Shown piece after piece: positions 43,735-54,169 of a stretch of DNA of 64,000 nt. The notes beneath the pieces were generated by a model. The model was not told where the DNA came from, did not search any database, and saw only the letters and a program-made list of their open reading frames with translations. The stretch covers positions 62,001 to 126,000 of the forward strand of contig WNNJ02003660.1 in assembly GCA_012934845.2 (NCBI GenBank), given 5' to 3'. This DNA comes from Pomphorhynchus laevis (Eukaryota > Acanthocephala > Palaeacanthocephala > Echinorhynchida > Pomphorhynchidae). Both the position numbers and the translations under genes were made by a program. Every line of letters begins with the position of its first letter. Positions within the stretch are counted from its first letter, which is position 1.

Positions 43735-44265
43735 ATGACCAACAAACAGATAAAAGACAATATAGAAACGTCGTTTGTATCGCAACAAGTTTGTTGCGAC
43801 GCACTGGACTGTGATATTTGGATAACGATTACCTGTACAGAAAATATGGTACGTTCCTTGTCGACAAAAACTTTTTTCTGTGGCTTCTGCTGTGCTCAAA
43901 TGATAGGTAAGCTACAGATTAATTCACAGATATGCAACCTTTTGGACACTGCTCTAAAGACTCTTAGGCCTGGAACAACGAATGTCAACGATGTCGATGA
44001 AAATGATGAAAATTCACAATCTACTGATAAATCAAAGACCAACAATATAAGCTTACTTGGTTATGATCAAGATTCAATGCCTTTGCTTGATGATAATTTT
44101 ATTGAAAATCATGATATTAGTTACCAGTCAGTATGCTCAAGTATTGATACACTACCTACTGTTAAATATCATACGCGAACGTTATCTCCACGGACCCTCA
44201 ATAGCAATCAATTTACTTGCAGCAATCATTATCAATCAATGAATTCGACGGCAGATATAATTTGA
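43735..44265 (+). CDS. LINE ORF1, C-x4-C-x2-W zinc module
   Basis: N-terminal 176 codons of ORF1 of the CR1-like LINE. Zinc module C21-x4-C26-x2-W29-x19-C49-x2-C52 (FFCGFCCAQM). A long Ser/Thr/Asn-rich linker follows. After the stop at 44,265 the same frame goes on and holds a 117-bp (39-codon) tandem duplication (44,299-44,415 and 44,416-44,532), then a stretch with KRLEVKRLFRLG (about 44,690-44,730) that resembles the RRM-like part of CR1-type ORF1 proteins. Confidence 0.75.
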   Translation: MTNKQIKDNIETSFVSQQVCCDALDCDIWITITCTENMVRSLSTKTFFCGFCCAQMIGKLQINSQICNLLDTALKTLRPGTTNVNDVDENDENSQSTDKSKTNNISLLGYDQDSMPLLDDNFIENHDISYQSVCSSIDTLPTVKYHTRTLSPRTLNSNQFTCSNHYQSMNSTADII

Positions 44266-45376
44266 TACGACGATATTCCAAGATCTCTTCTGAGATCTGA
44301 CGATGCTGGGAATCATGCAAAATCTCAACAGATTGATAGCGGCATTTCTGCCCAAAAGTCTGAACATGTTCCATATGCCACGCCTACTCACATGATGTCA
44401 CTCTCTCATAATTCCGACGATACTGGGATTCATGCAAACTCTCAACAAATTGATAGCGGCATTTCTGCCCAAAAGTCTGAACATGTTCTATATGCCACGC
44501 CTACTCACATAATGTAACTCTCTCATAATTCTGCAGACATTCACAGTCGTTTTGTCAAAGGGAGTAAAATGATTTCGCCGCCGAGTGTAATCGAGTTCTG
44601 TCACTACTTAAGGTCGCTTAGACGACGATGTTACCTCTGAACGATCAGTTATCTCAACTATGTTTAGCAAAGGGGAGAAAGAAATTGTTAAAAGACTTGA
44701 AGTCAAGAGACTATTTCGTCTAGGTTGTCGCAAAGGGGGGAAATGCTAGATTCTTAAAAATGGTTCTTACATCACCAAAAGAAGCGTCGATTTTGCTCTC
44801 CCGTGGAAAAATGTTAAAGGGTCGCAAAGTTGGCATTCTTAAAGAATTTATCGCGTAACGACCGTGAACGCCTCGCGAATGCCAAAAAAAAAGATAACTG
44901 AGCGTTTAGCCTCTAGAGAAATAAATCTATGCATACGGGATTTTCAGGTGTGAAAATTGATTTTAATAAAGTACGTCAATCATACGACTTAGTAAATGTG
45001 TGTAACCGGTCGTTTAAGGTTGGTTATTGTAATTTGCGAAGCTTACTTTGCAATTTATACGAATTTCGCTGCAATATGGCGACATCAAATTACCATGTTT
45101 TTGCAATTTCTAAAACTTGGCTTCACGATAATATCATTGAAAATATATTAAACGTAGATGGTTATCGTATCATTCGTGAAGACATAGCGTCGCAGCGTAG
45201 ATGTTGAGGATTCGCTTTATATATTAAATCCAACATTATTGTTGATAACATAACGTAGTACTTTAATCCATGTGGATCTTGTGAACTCGTATTTGCAAGT
45301 ATGTCAGTAACGCATAAGCAATTCACTCTTGGTATTATATATAGAACTCTTCAAGCTGACTGCATGGTTAAGGAGT
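43735..45376 (+). mobile_element. CR1-like LINE, left part (ORF1 and endonuclease start)
   Basis: First part of a plus-strand CR1-like LINE that resumes at 49,836. ORF1 occupies 43,735-44,890; the endonuclease starts near 44,995 (FKVGYCNLRSLLCN), passes ISKTWLHDNI (catalytic Glu replaced by Lys) and reaches GIIYRTL at 45,330-45,350. At about 45,376 the sequence is cut by the minus-strand LINE 45,377-49,827. A near-match of GTTAAGGAGT (left) and AGTTAGGAGT (right, to 49,835) is a candidate target-site duplication. Confidence 0.8.
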
Positions 45377-45511
45377 ATTTTTTACAATACAATAAAAATT
45401 TATTTTATGTGGCAAATGCGTACAAGCTGTACGCTTACAAGTCCACAAACAAAAATGAAAAAGTCAAACAGATAAATTGTTTAAATGGAATCGGATTTGT
45501 CGTTTGAAGCA

Positions 45512-48376
45512 CTACAGGGAAGTTGATTGGCGTATATGAATGGGCAGATGATTCCACGATAGAGGAGCAGCCACCAGGAAGGAGCGGAGTCCAAAGGAGG
45601 TAGAGTAGTTTGGGACATGTAAAAGAAGGGAATTACAGGAACGCAAGGAACAGTAAACAGGACGAGAATTATCAAGAAAAAGGATGTTGAGAAATGATGG
45701 GGTATAAAAAGTTACAAGGCGGAAAGCAACGATAAGAAGACGAATTTGAACACGACAATAAATTGTTGGCAAATCGAGAGAAGCAAGATGGTAGGATGTA
45801 TGATCAAAACGACGAAGACGGAGGAGAATTCGGACGGCTGCGTTGACGATGCGTTGTAGGGGAAGAAGAGTGGATTTAGGTGAGTTGGAAAATAGACTAA
45901 GACAATAATCGAGTCTAGAAAAAAGGAGAGAAGATATGAGAGTCATACAAGAAGGGAAATCGATCAATCTACGAACTTGACGGAGGTTGCGGAGTATCAA
46001 GGTAGATGAGCGTACTTTATCTCTAACGAAAGGTTTAAGTGAAAGTCGGTTGTCAAAATGGAAGCCTAGGAAAACGAGATTATCAACGATAAGGAAGAAT
46101 TGTAGAATTTAATGATACGGAGGAAGTTTCGAAGCCGAGGCGTCGTGGTAGGATCCACATAATTTTGGATTTTTCAGGATTCAGAGAAAGGCGAAGGGAA
46201 GAAAGATGATTGAAAATTGAGACAAGACAGTCGGAAGCAGAAACACTAAGATCGTGAATACGATAAACAGGTACATGAGCATAGATGAGAATGTCATCAG
46301 CATATTGCATAACATGGAAGTTAAATTTATGAGAAATCGAAGACAAATCACCAAGAAGAAGAGAGAAAAGCATAGGGCCTAATACGGAGCCTTGTGGAAC
46401 ACCGGACGGAATGGACGAAGGATGGGAGAGAGAAGAGTTAGAATATACGCGAAATGTACGGTTTGATATATATGAAGAAAACCATGATACAGTGGGTAAA
46501 GAGAAGTCATAATCATGACGAAGGCGATGGAGAAGAATCGAGTGATCGACGATGTCAAAAGCAAACGATAGATCAAGAGAAACTATGACACTACATAATT
46601 TATGATCGCGAGAGATGAGTAAGTCATTATAAACTTTAAGACATGTAATTTCAGTAGAGTGATTAGAGCGAAAAGTGGCTTGGAAGGGAGGAAACAAGTA
46701 TGAGGAAAAGAGATATGTATTAACTTGCTTAAGAACGAGACGCTCAAGGAGTTTAGAGAGGGTTGGGAGAAGTGAAATAGTACGGAACGAAGATGGTAGT
46801 GAGGAGTCGAGAGATTGCTTTTTGATGAGAGGACGAACAGTGGCACATTTTTCCAGATGGAAGGAAATGTACGACTACGGATAGACGAGTTGAACAATGT
46901 GGTTAAGAAGGGTAAGATTGAGGAGCAGATATTTTTAAGCAAGTGAGTGGGAATTGGGTCAGAAGGAGAGGTTTTATTAGGTAATGACAGCAGAACCGAA
47001 GAAACTTCATCAGACGAAACGGGAAGAAGGTGGAATAGTTCTGGGAGGGAAGTATTTAAAGAGAAGAGTGGGTACAAGGGGGTATGGGTAGTAGGGAAAG
47101 TAAATTAGATAGCTTAGTTTGTAGATAAGAAGAAAATTCATCAGGATTTACATTACAAGGGGTTGATGAGCGTGAAAGAATTGAGTTTAAGATTTTCCAA
47201 TGAGATTTAGAGTTGGAAGATGACTCGAGTTGATTTCGCCAAAAGAGAGTACGTTTAGTACGTATGCGAATGGGATGTGAATGGCGTTGAGAAAAGTAGG
47301 AATCACGGAGATTTGGAGGGAGTGAGTTGTGAGAACGTTTAAGAAAGCGTTTATACATACGAAAAGAGTGACGGAGTCGACGCTTAGAAAGACTACAGTC
47401 AGAATCGAACCAGGGAGCATGGCGCAAGCGCTGGGAACGTCGAAGTCGACTAGGTAGAAGGTTATTGAGGATCGACGTAAGTTCAGAATCAAACAGAATG
47501 CAGAGATCATCGGGAGAGAGATAGTTAAGAGGAAGTGAAAAGAGTGAAGAATTGAGTAAGGCTGTGCAGAGAATAGGGATATCGAGAAGCTTCCATGGTG
47601 GACTTGGTGTAGATAATGGTAAATGCGGAGAAGGAGGATGGGGACGAGTAAGAGTAAGAGTGACAAGGAAATGATCGGACAAACCAGGATCAGTAATTGA
47701 CAAGGAGGTATAGTCATTGAAGCAGATAGGTACAGCAATGATGTCGAGAGCACCGCCGAGAATATGAGTTGGGCTTGTTGAAAGTAATTTATAGTTAAAA
47801 TCAGAAAAAAAGATTAGTTAAGGTGATAGAGTCAGAGTCAGCAGGGCGATCAAGACGAATGTTAAAGTCACCGAGAACAAAAGAAGGAGTATAAAACAAT
47901 GAACAGTGAGACATTAGATCTACAAGGTCGTTAAAGAAGATACGTGATAGGGCAACTGAACCTGGACGGTATACAATCACAAGTTCCAGAGGGAAAGGCG
48001 TTGATAATCTGCATATGAGTAATTCGAACGAAATGTAAGGGATGTTAACGTTGATTTTACGTAAAGACATTGGGTGACGAGCAATGGCAGCAATACTGCC
48101 ATGGTTAGAAGCAGTAAATGTATGAGATGTAATTTGACGAGCTGATTCAACTAGAGAACAACCAGAGCGACATAGACGACGAATAGCAAGATCGTCGGAG
48201 TCAGAGTGCCAGGATTCGGTAATGCAGAGAATATCGATAGATAATTGATCAAAGATATCAAGGAGCATATCAGCTTTATGAAGAATGGAGCGAGTGTTAA
48301 ATAGACTTAGATGAAAAGTATGCTTATGAGCGAGATCGACTAGCGAAGAAGACAAGGGAGAGAGATGGGACGCCAT
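45512..48376 (-). CDS. LINE ORF2: AP endonuclease, RT and C-terminal domain (frame-shifted)
   Basis: Pieces in order: endonuclease 47,801-48,376 (LSLFNTRSILHKADMLL, ILCITESWHSD with the catalytic Glu, VLGDFNIRLDRP), its end and linker 47,056-47,703 (ITDPGLSDHFLVTL), RT start 46,583-47,077 (LLSLPNKTSPSDPIPTHLL), RT palm 46,083-46,697 (SLDLSFAFDIVDHS, SGVPQGSVLGPMLF, MQYADDILIY) and C-terminal domain 45,512-46,000 (FSRLDYCLSLFSNS, GLRSFLVAAPLSWNHLP). Motif B and the AFD.VDH form place it with CR1/L2-type LINEs without RNase H. Catalytic motifs are preserved but frames change at least four times. Confidence 0.85.
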
Positions 48377-48480
48377 CGAATTTTTGGCCTTGTGTGTACA
48401 ACGTGAAAATTTCCGTTGATTTGACGTATAGATAAGGATGACTCGCCGTTTGTTTCACGTCGATGTTTCTCAATGCGAGC

Positions 48481-49694
48481 TTAACTGAGCTGGGCAATAT
48501 CCGAAGAGGAGCGGTAAGGAAAGATACGGCAAGTAGATGAAGTGTTAAGAAGTTTAAAACGTTGGGAGAGTACCGAAGAGGCATGTGAACTATGTCGGAA
48601 AACGATTTTTAAGAGTGGAGGACTGAGATGATTGGATTTAGTGGATTTGTTTAAACGAATAAAGGATACAGGAGCGATATTATTGAAGAGGAATGGGTTA
48701 TCATCAGAAAGAATAACCAATCAGAAAGAAAAAAAATCAGAAAGAATAATAGGATAGACCTGAAAGCAGATACATCATCATCGAGGCGAGATTGTGGAGA
48801 AGCAGATTCGGAAAGCTTTAAGTTTGATATGATAATACAGCGATCGCGCGAAGGAAAACGATTTCGTGGAAGTTGTGGACGGACAGAGCTGGTAGGAGTC
48901 GAGGCAGATGAGCAGATAAAAGTGGAAATGACAGGGGTGCTTGATAGAGAATTAATATTGGTTGGAGCAAGTGTGACATGAGCGGGGTGTTGAATCGGTT
49001 GATCAGAGATGTGACTGGAGATGATTTTAAATTAAGGTTGTAAATTATTTGGAAGTGTTACGTGGGAAGTAGAGTAAGAAGAATTAAGATAGGTTTGGGC
49101 ATGTGTTACAAGAGCGGGGTGTTGAATTAGTTGATCGGTAATGTTGCTGGAAATGATTTTGATGGAAGGATGTAAATTATTGAGAAGTGATACGGGGGAG
49201 GTCGAGTAAGGAGTACGTGAAGAGAATAAAGAAGTTTGAGATTTATTTAGATTGGGGGAGGAATAGAATAGATGAGGTACGAGATGAAACGCTTTACTGT
49301 TAGCATTGTTAGAATGAGGAAGATTAATGGAAGTTTGGTTCGTAGTTGAACTAGGAGTGTGTGAGAGAATAGGTTCAATAATGGGATTATATGATGCGAA
49401 GTTAGGTGTTGATGCGAGGGAAACATCTAAAACAGCATTGGTCTGAGTGGTCGTGTGTGATACAGGAGTAGAGGAGCAGGATAACTGTAGTATTCGTACT
49501 GATGTACAAAAACCGCATGTGAACTGTTTACGTTTATACACCGAGTGGTCGGATATTTTAACACGAACAAGTGTCCATACATCACAATCTTTGGAATCGC
49601 ATCCAACTTCAAAGCTGGTATAACCATCATTGCATTCCGATGTGGAAGATTCTTGATCAGGAACAGGGATCTGAGATCGCGCTTTTTTAGGCAT
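48481..49694 (-). CDS. LINE ORF1 with zinc module and RRM-like part
   Basis: The first frame (49,032-49,694, 220 codons) starts MPKKARSQIPV and carries the zinc module C32-x4-C37-x2-W40-x19-C60-x2-C63 (FTCGFCTSV), then a Ser/Thr/Pro/Asn-rich linker with repeated SPVSLLNNLHPSI-K and SHVTLPNNLQP phrases. After a break the C-terminal part (48,481-48,720) reads VSFIRLNKSTKSN...LLKIVFRHSSHASSVLSQRFKL, the RRM-like segment also seen at 56.3 kb. The domain order zinc-linker-RRM is that of an RNA-binding LINE ORF1. Confidence 0.75.
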
Positions 49695-49835
49695 GACCTT
49701 TTATCGATAGATTGAGCTCAATCCGCGAGCGTAGCGAGCGGAACTGACATGAATAATCTGTAACTGACAGAAATAATTGTAAGTAATTATTAGTTAGCCG
49801 CTAAGAATATCAAACTTGTGAATTAGTTAGGAGTC

Positions 49836-52395
49836 CGTTCAGTTGTTCAAGTACATTCATTTTGGTTGGTGACTTCAACATTCTCGGTATTGGTATTTGC
49901 GTGGATAATTCGTCTCGGCAATTCGGATGTGCCACCGATAGGAAACTATGGAAATTTACGGATGGGGAACTTTTGCTTGTTTAGCATGTTGATTTTCATA
50001 CAAGATTATCTTCCTCGTATTCTTCAGTTCTCGATCTTATCTTTTCACATACAATTAACGACATCTATGACCTATGCTATGAAGCTCCTATAAGTAGCAG
50101 CGATCACTGCGTTATAAAGTTTAGTGTCAATATAGCCGGTGCTCAATTAGGCGACGATGCTGAGCCTGTATTATCGAAGCGCATGTGACAATTTCAGTTC
50201 AGATGTTAATGAACGTTGGCAGTCAACACGATTTGCTCCGAGGAAGCAAATCGTGTCATCTAACGGAATAAACCTGCATGGTTTGACTCCGAACTGAAGA
50301 CACTAATAAGACGACGTAATAAATTGTACAGACAATGTCGCTAAGACTCATCACTTCGATCGAAGTATAAGACGTCGAAATCAGCGTATCAGGGCTAGAT
50401 CTCGCAAACGCTAATCTATGATCGTCGACTATTCAATTCCATTAATTCAAATCCAAAGTTATTTTGGTCATATATTCGTAGAAATAAATGTGTAAGACCT
50501 CTCATATCGTCTTTAAAGTGTGATGAACAGCTGGTTAATTTGCAGTCAGATATTTCAGAGACATTCGCAGATTATTTAGGCTTGGTGTTATGAACTCAAC
50601 AAGTAATGATAATGATAATATTAGGATAAGCAATTTGTTGCCGTTGGGGCATTTCACAGTTTCAATCTTCTGTCTATGATGAGCTAGCTCGATTATCGAT
50701 CAATTCATCTCCCGGTCCTGATGACATATACCCCTTTCTGCTTAGAGCTTTAAGATCCATGCTAACTGTGACATTAACTGAACTGTTTCAAATGTCAATT
50801 GATAAATGCGAAATACCACCGGACTGGAAATGCGCAATTGTAGTTCCGGTTTTTAAGAAGGGTGCCATGCACAATCCTGAAAATTACAGACCAGTGAGCT
50901 TAACTAGTATTGTCAGTAAAATTTTCGAACGGATAATCTATAGGTATGATGTGAACTTATTACGTCAATCAAATCAGATAAACCCATATCAACATGGACT
51001 TACCGTTGGACGATCGTGCTTAACTAATTTACTTTGTGCTAGGGAGGCGTGAGTTAATGGCGTATCTAACGGCATAGCAGTTGATTGTCTTTATTGACTT
51101 TAGTATGGCTTTCAATCGTATACGTCATGAAAATCTCATCGAAGTGCTTTTGGACTGTAAAATAAATCCGATTATTGTAAACTGGCTCCACGCATTCTTA
51201 ACGCAACGCTCTTATCGTGTTCGCGTTGGATCGAGCTTATCATCGCCACGTTCACTTACATTAGGTGTACATCAAGGTACTGTCTTAGGTCCACTACTTT
51301 TCAACATTTATCTAAACACATTGTTAAAACAGCTACACTGTTTGTATTTGGCTTTTGCCGATGATCTTAAAATCTGGTCTAAAATTACATCGAAAAGCGA
51401 CATTACTGTATTAAAGCAAGATTTTAAAATTATTCACGAATGGAGTATTCACACTGGAGTACTAATAAATGTAGGTAAATGTGTCCATTTACGTTTTAGT
51501 CGGAGTGACATACATGCTGATTATATGTTAGGCGATAACATTGTATCTAGAGCAAATCACACAAAGACCTTGCACAATTGTTCAGTCTTCTCTCAAGACT
51601 CGTATGAACACAGACAGAATATGTTCGAAAGGGCGAAGTGTTCTTTACTTATTGAAGAATTGCTTCAAATATTTGCCGGTAGAATGTTTTAAGCTACTGT
51701 ACAACGCATTGGTTTATCCTCACATTGTATACAGAATTCAATAATCATTTCCGTGCACTAAAGAGGAAATCAATTCACTTGATAATATATTAAGGCGAGG
51801 GTCTCGATTATGTAAAGGCGTTGCACAGTTTCCTTATTCAAACACCTCCTCCGTTCACACCGTCTCGACACCTGATTCACAGTTTTATTTTGTTGTGGTC
51901 ATGTAAGCGTGCGCTGGCACGCATTTGCCACGTTAAAATAATTTTTTTATGCGGAGAGACTAAGAGTGCTAGGCATGTGTTCTATCCGGTCACGTTTAAT
52001 GTATTTAGATTTGGTAGCTTTGTATATGATCGTTAAAGGTTATGACGGATACCCAATAAATTGTGTAAGTTTGAATCATCGTGCCTGCCATCGAGGACAT
52101 AGTTTGCATATTATAACTCAATATCATGGAAGGTGCCCTCGAATATATCGTCTTTCGCATCGAGCTGTTAGCGTGTGGAACATGTTACCGGACTTTTTAA
52201 TATCTATCCATGACATTGATATATTCAAACGAAAATTATTAAAATTGATACGACATCCTGATCAGCAAACTATCCGAATGACATACCCGTCATATCAACG
52301 ATAATTTCAACAATTTAACCTCGTTTTTTTTCTTTTTTTTGTCTTTTTATTTGTCCATCTTTCTGTGAGCAGACTAAACAGCCTACGGGCTTTGT
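49836..52395 (+). mobile_element. CR1-like LINE, right part (endonuclease end and RT)
   Basis: Continuation of the 43.7-45.4 kb LINE: STFILVGDFN at 49,855-49,890 (endonuclease), SSSDHCVIKF near 50,095-50,125, SPGPDDIYPFLLRAL near 50,715-50,755, NYRPVSLTSIVSKIFERII, FIDFSMAFNRI (motif A, 51,085-51,120), LGVHQGTVLGPLLFNIYLN (motif B) and AFADDLKIW (51,352-51,378), then the C-terminal LSHRAVSVWNMLPDFL (52,155-52,205) and stop at 52,304. The 3' end has the hairpin AGCC-TACG-GGCT at 52,380-52,391. A short foreign tail interrupts it at 51,838-51,955. Confidence 0.85.
51838..51955 (+). mobile_element. 115-bp LINE 3' tail inserted in the CR1-like RT
   Basis: The host LINE reads CKGVAQFPYS just before and RLRVLGMCSIRSRL just after, so this segment is an insertion. 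It matches the 3' end of the 45.4-49.8 kb family, including the stem-loop (51,907-51,922) and the A/T-rich end, and is closest to 32,876-32,985. It is the shortest 5'-truncated copy in the window. Confidence 0.85.
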
Positions 52396-52856
52396 CTTGT
52401 TTATTAATCATATTTTAAGTATTTATAACATAAATTAGATTAATTTGTTGGATTCGAGATTTGATAACTTTAAAATCATTTCTAACAAGAGTTGGTTGTA
52501 GATGATCATTTTCCCGATTCTTAAGGTCTGGGTGTACCGATTCAAGACTTTAGGTCTGGTATACTCAATGCAGTGTAATTAAAAAATTCTTTGAAAAATG
52601 TCACACGGATTTTCATATAAAAGATAAATGTTATGTTCATTTCTTTGTTGGGTACGTGAATCTATAAATCAAATCAGCTAACTGAGTCGACGTATTTAAT
52701 ATAATTATAAAATAAATAAAACATAATAATGCTAAATCAAAATTTAATAATTAAATAATTTTTTTATGGAAAAATTTATTTTAGTAAAACATACAGTCGA
52801 GGTTACCCGCAAGTGGGTCCAAAAAAGATAGTTTAATAATAATAATTTTTTAGGTC
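52396..52856. other. AT-rich spacer with PLE-associated motif
   Basis: Minus strand at 52,662-52,700 carries AATACGTCGACTCAGTTAGC then TGATTTGATTT. No gene recognised. Confidence 0.5.
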
Positions 52857-53185
52857 TCATTTCAGACACCAGGCGATTGTTTTTGTTAGCGCTACACCTA
52901 TACGTTGTTGCAGCGAACATACATTTGTGCCATAGGAGGATGGATCGCTCACTGATACGAGAGTTGCTAGTCTCTTGATGAAAGCACTTGCCTTCTTTGT
53001 TAGTCCGCCTGAGGTGGAAATTACGAACGGAATAAAGGTTCCTTTTTCGATTTCAATAATTCGCTCAATGTATTTATTCTTTTTTCTGTTTTCATTGTAT
53101 TCAAATGATTGTGTAGGACTTCGACTTACGTAAGACTGGGCAAATGGGTTAAATATTGTGACATCCAAAAATGTCTCCAATCTAT
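52857..53185 (-). mobile_element. Restriction-endonuclease-type LINE, C-terminal fragment
   Basis: Minus strand starts METFLDVTIFNPFAQSY and goes on with YNENRKKNKYIERIIEIEKG, FVISTSGGL and GVALTKTIAWCLK. It aligns to residues about 936-1040 of the intact 36.9-40.1 kb ORF and keeps the FLDV (catalytic Asp) and N-E-x-R-K-x-x-KY motifs. This relative differs clearly from the intact copy, so it is another subfamily. Confidence 0.8.
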
Positions 53186-53670
53186 AATGATTTTAAAACA
53201 TTTTAACTTAATTCAAGCGTTTACGTTTGCTCGCATCACGACCTTTAAATAATCTGACAAGGAAACCTTTTAATACAATATGAGTTTTGAATAATTGTCT
53301 GAGCCGGATTCTTATCTGTTAGAATTGCCTCTAAAAGTCTATAACAATTTTTAATCATTTAATTAAAACGGAATAGAGCTACTTCTTCAATACAAAAAGT
53401 AATCTCTCAGGAGAATTTGCTAGAATAATTGGCAGTATAATACGTATTTGTGACAAATCATCGTCTAATTGATGCTGAATGTCAACAGAAACATATTCCG
53501 GTAAGTTCGTGAAAATAATGTCACGATAAGAATCGTGTTGTTTACGTATTGATGAAAATGTAAAAATGTGATGGGTCGGGTATCTCATTCCTGTGCAGTA
53601 ATCTTTATCCTTAGTCTACGACTGGTTATCAAACCTGTATAACCTCGTTTGTTTCACTATTAAGATGTGC
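53186..53670. other. Spacer, unassigned ORF
   Basis: A minus ORF of 69 codons (53,379-53,588) has no recognisable family and may be chance. Nothing else seen. Confidence 0.4.
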
Positions 53671-53766
53671 ATCCAATTCTCTGAAAGAATTGGATGGTCA
53701 GATTCGCCTGGTTATCTGACCCGATAACCAGGCGAATCTTTGAAGATTCGCCTGGTTATCGGGTCA
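53671..53766. repeat. Cluster of perfect hairpins with mutually exclusive pairing
   Basis: Hairpin 1: 53,671-53,680 with 53,685-53,694 (10 bp, loop CTGA). Then a 16-bp block occurs three times: 53,701-53,716, inverted at 53,724-53,739, direct again at 53,745-53,760. The middle copy can pair with either neighbour; the pair 53,717-53,739 with 53,744-53,766 is a perfect 23-bp stem with loop TTGA. Confidence 0.9.
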
Positions 53767-54169
53767 GTGGTTTTTCGTTGTGCTATAAATGAATCTTGTG
53801 TTTTTGCTGTCTTTTTTTGCTGGATCATTGACAATTCATGCAAATGCATTAATAATGAACTCTGATTCTACGGTATCGACGATCGTAAAATATAAAATTT
53901 GCCGCATGATAAACATGTAATTCACAAGATAAATATTCACAAAGTGGATGTTTGATTGTCATCGTTAGAACCTAATTTGGCAGAATCCTGTCATATATCT
54001 GAATGACAACATCGATTCTTAAAATCGATATGATCGTCAGACTGCAAATTTTAATGGAGATCCTTGTTTTAAGTCTTTATCCAATAGTTCGCAGAATAAG
54101 CGAAGGCCTCTCTCCTATTATCCAAAGTGTGCAGAATTTTGGTATTCGTTATCAGTAGTTTTCTGTCTA
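53767..54169. other. Spacer
   Basis: No gene or repeat recognised. Confidence 0.5.

Larger units (their letters stand above)
45377..49827 (-). mobile_element. CR1/L2-like LINE, near full length, inserted into another LINE
   Basis: A minus-strand element of about 4.45 kb with a 5' leader (49,695-49,827), ORF1, AP endonuclease, RT, C-terminal domain and 3' stem-loop (plus coordinates 45,418-45,434). It splits the plus-strand CR1-like LINE whose endonuclease resumes at 49,836. ORFs are broken by several frameshifts. It is the reference member for the short tails at 5.1, 32.9 and 51.8 kb and for the copies at 1-0.7 kb and 54-58.7 kb. Confidence 0.9.

Noticed and set aside
46675-46884. Plus-strand ORFs inside the minus-strand LINEs (here, 10,255-10,644, 33,162-33,383 and 39,732-39,998)
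   Set aside because: They are antisense shadows of coding LINE sequence with no recognisable protein family.
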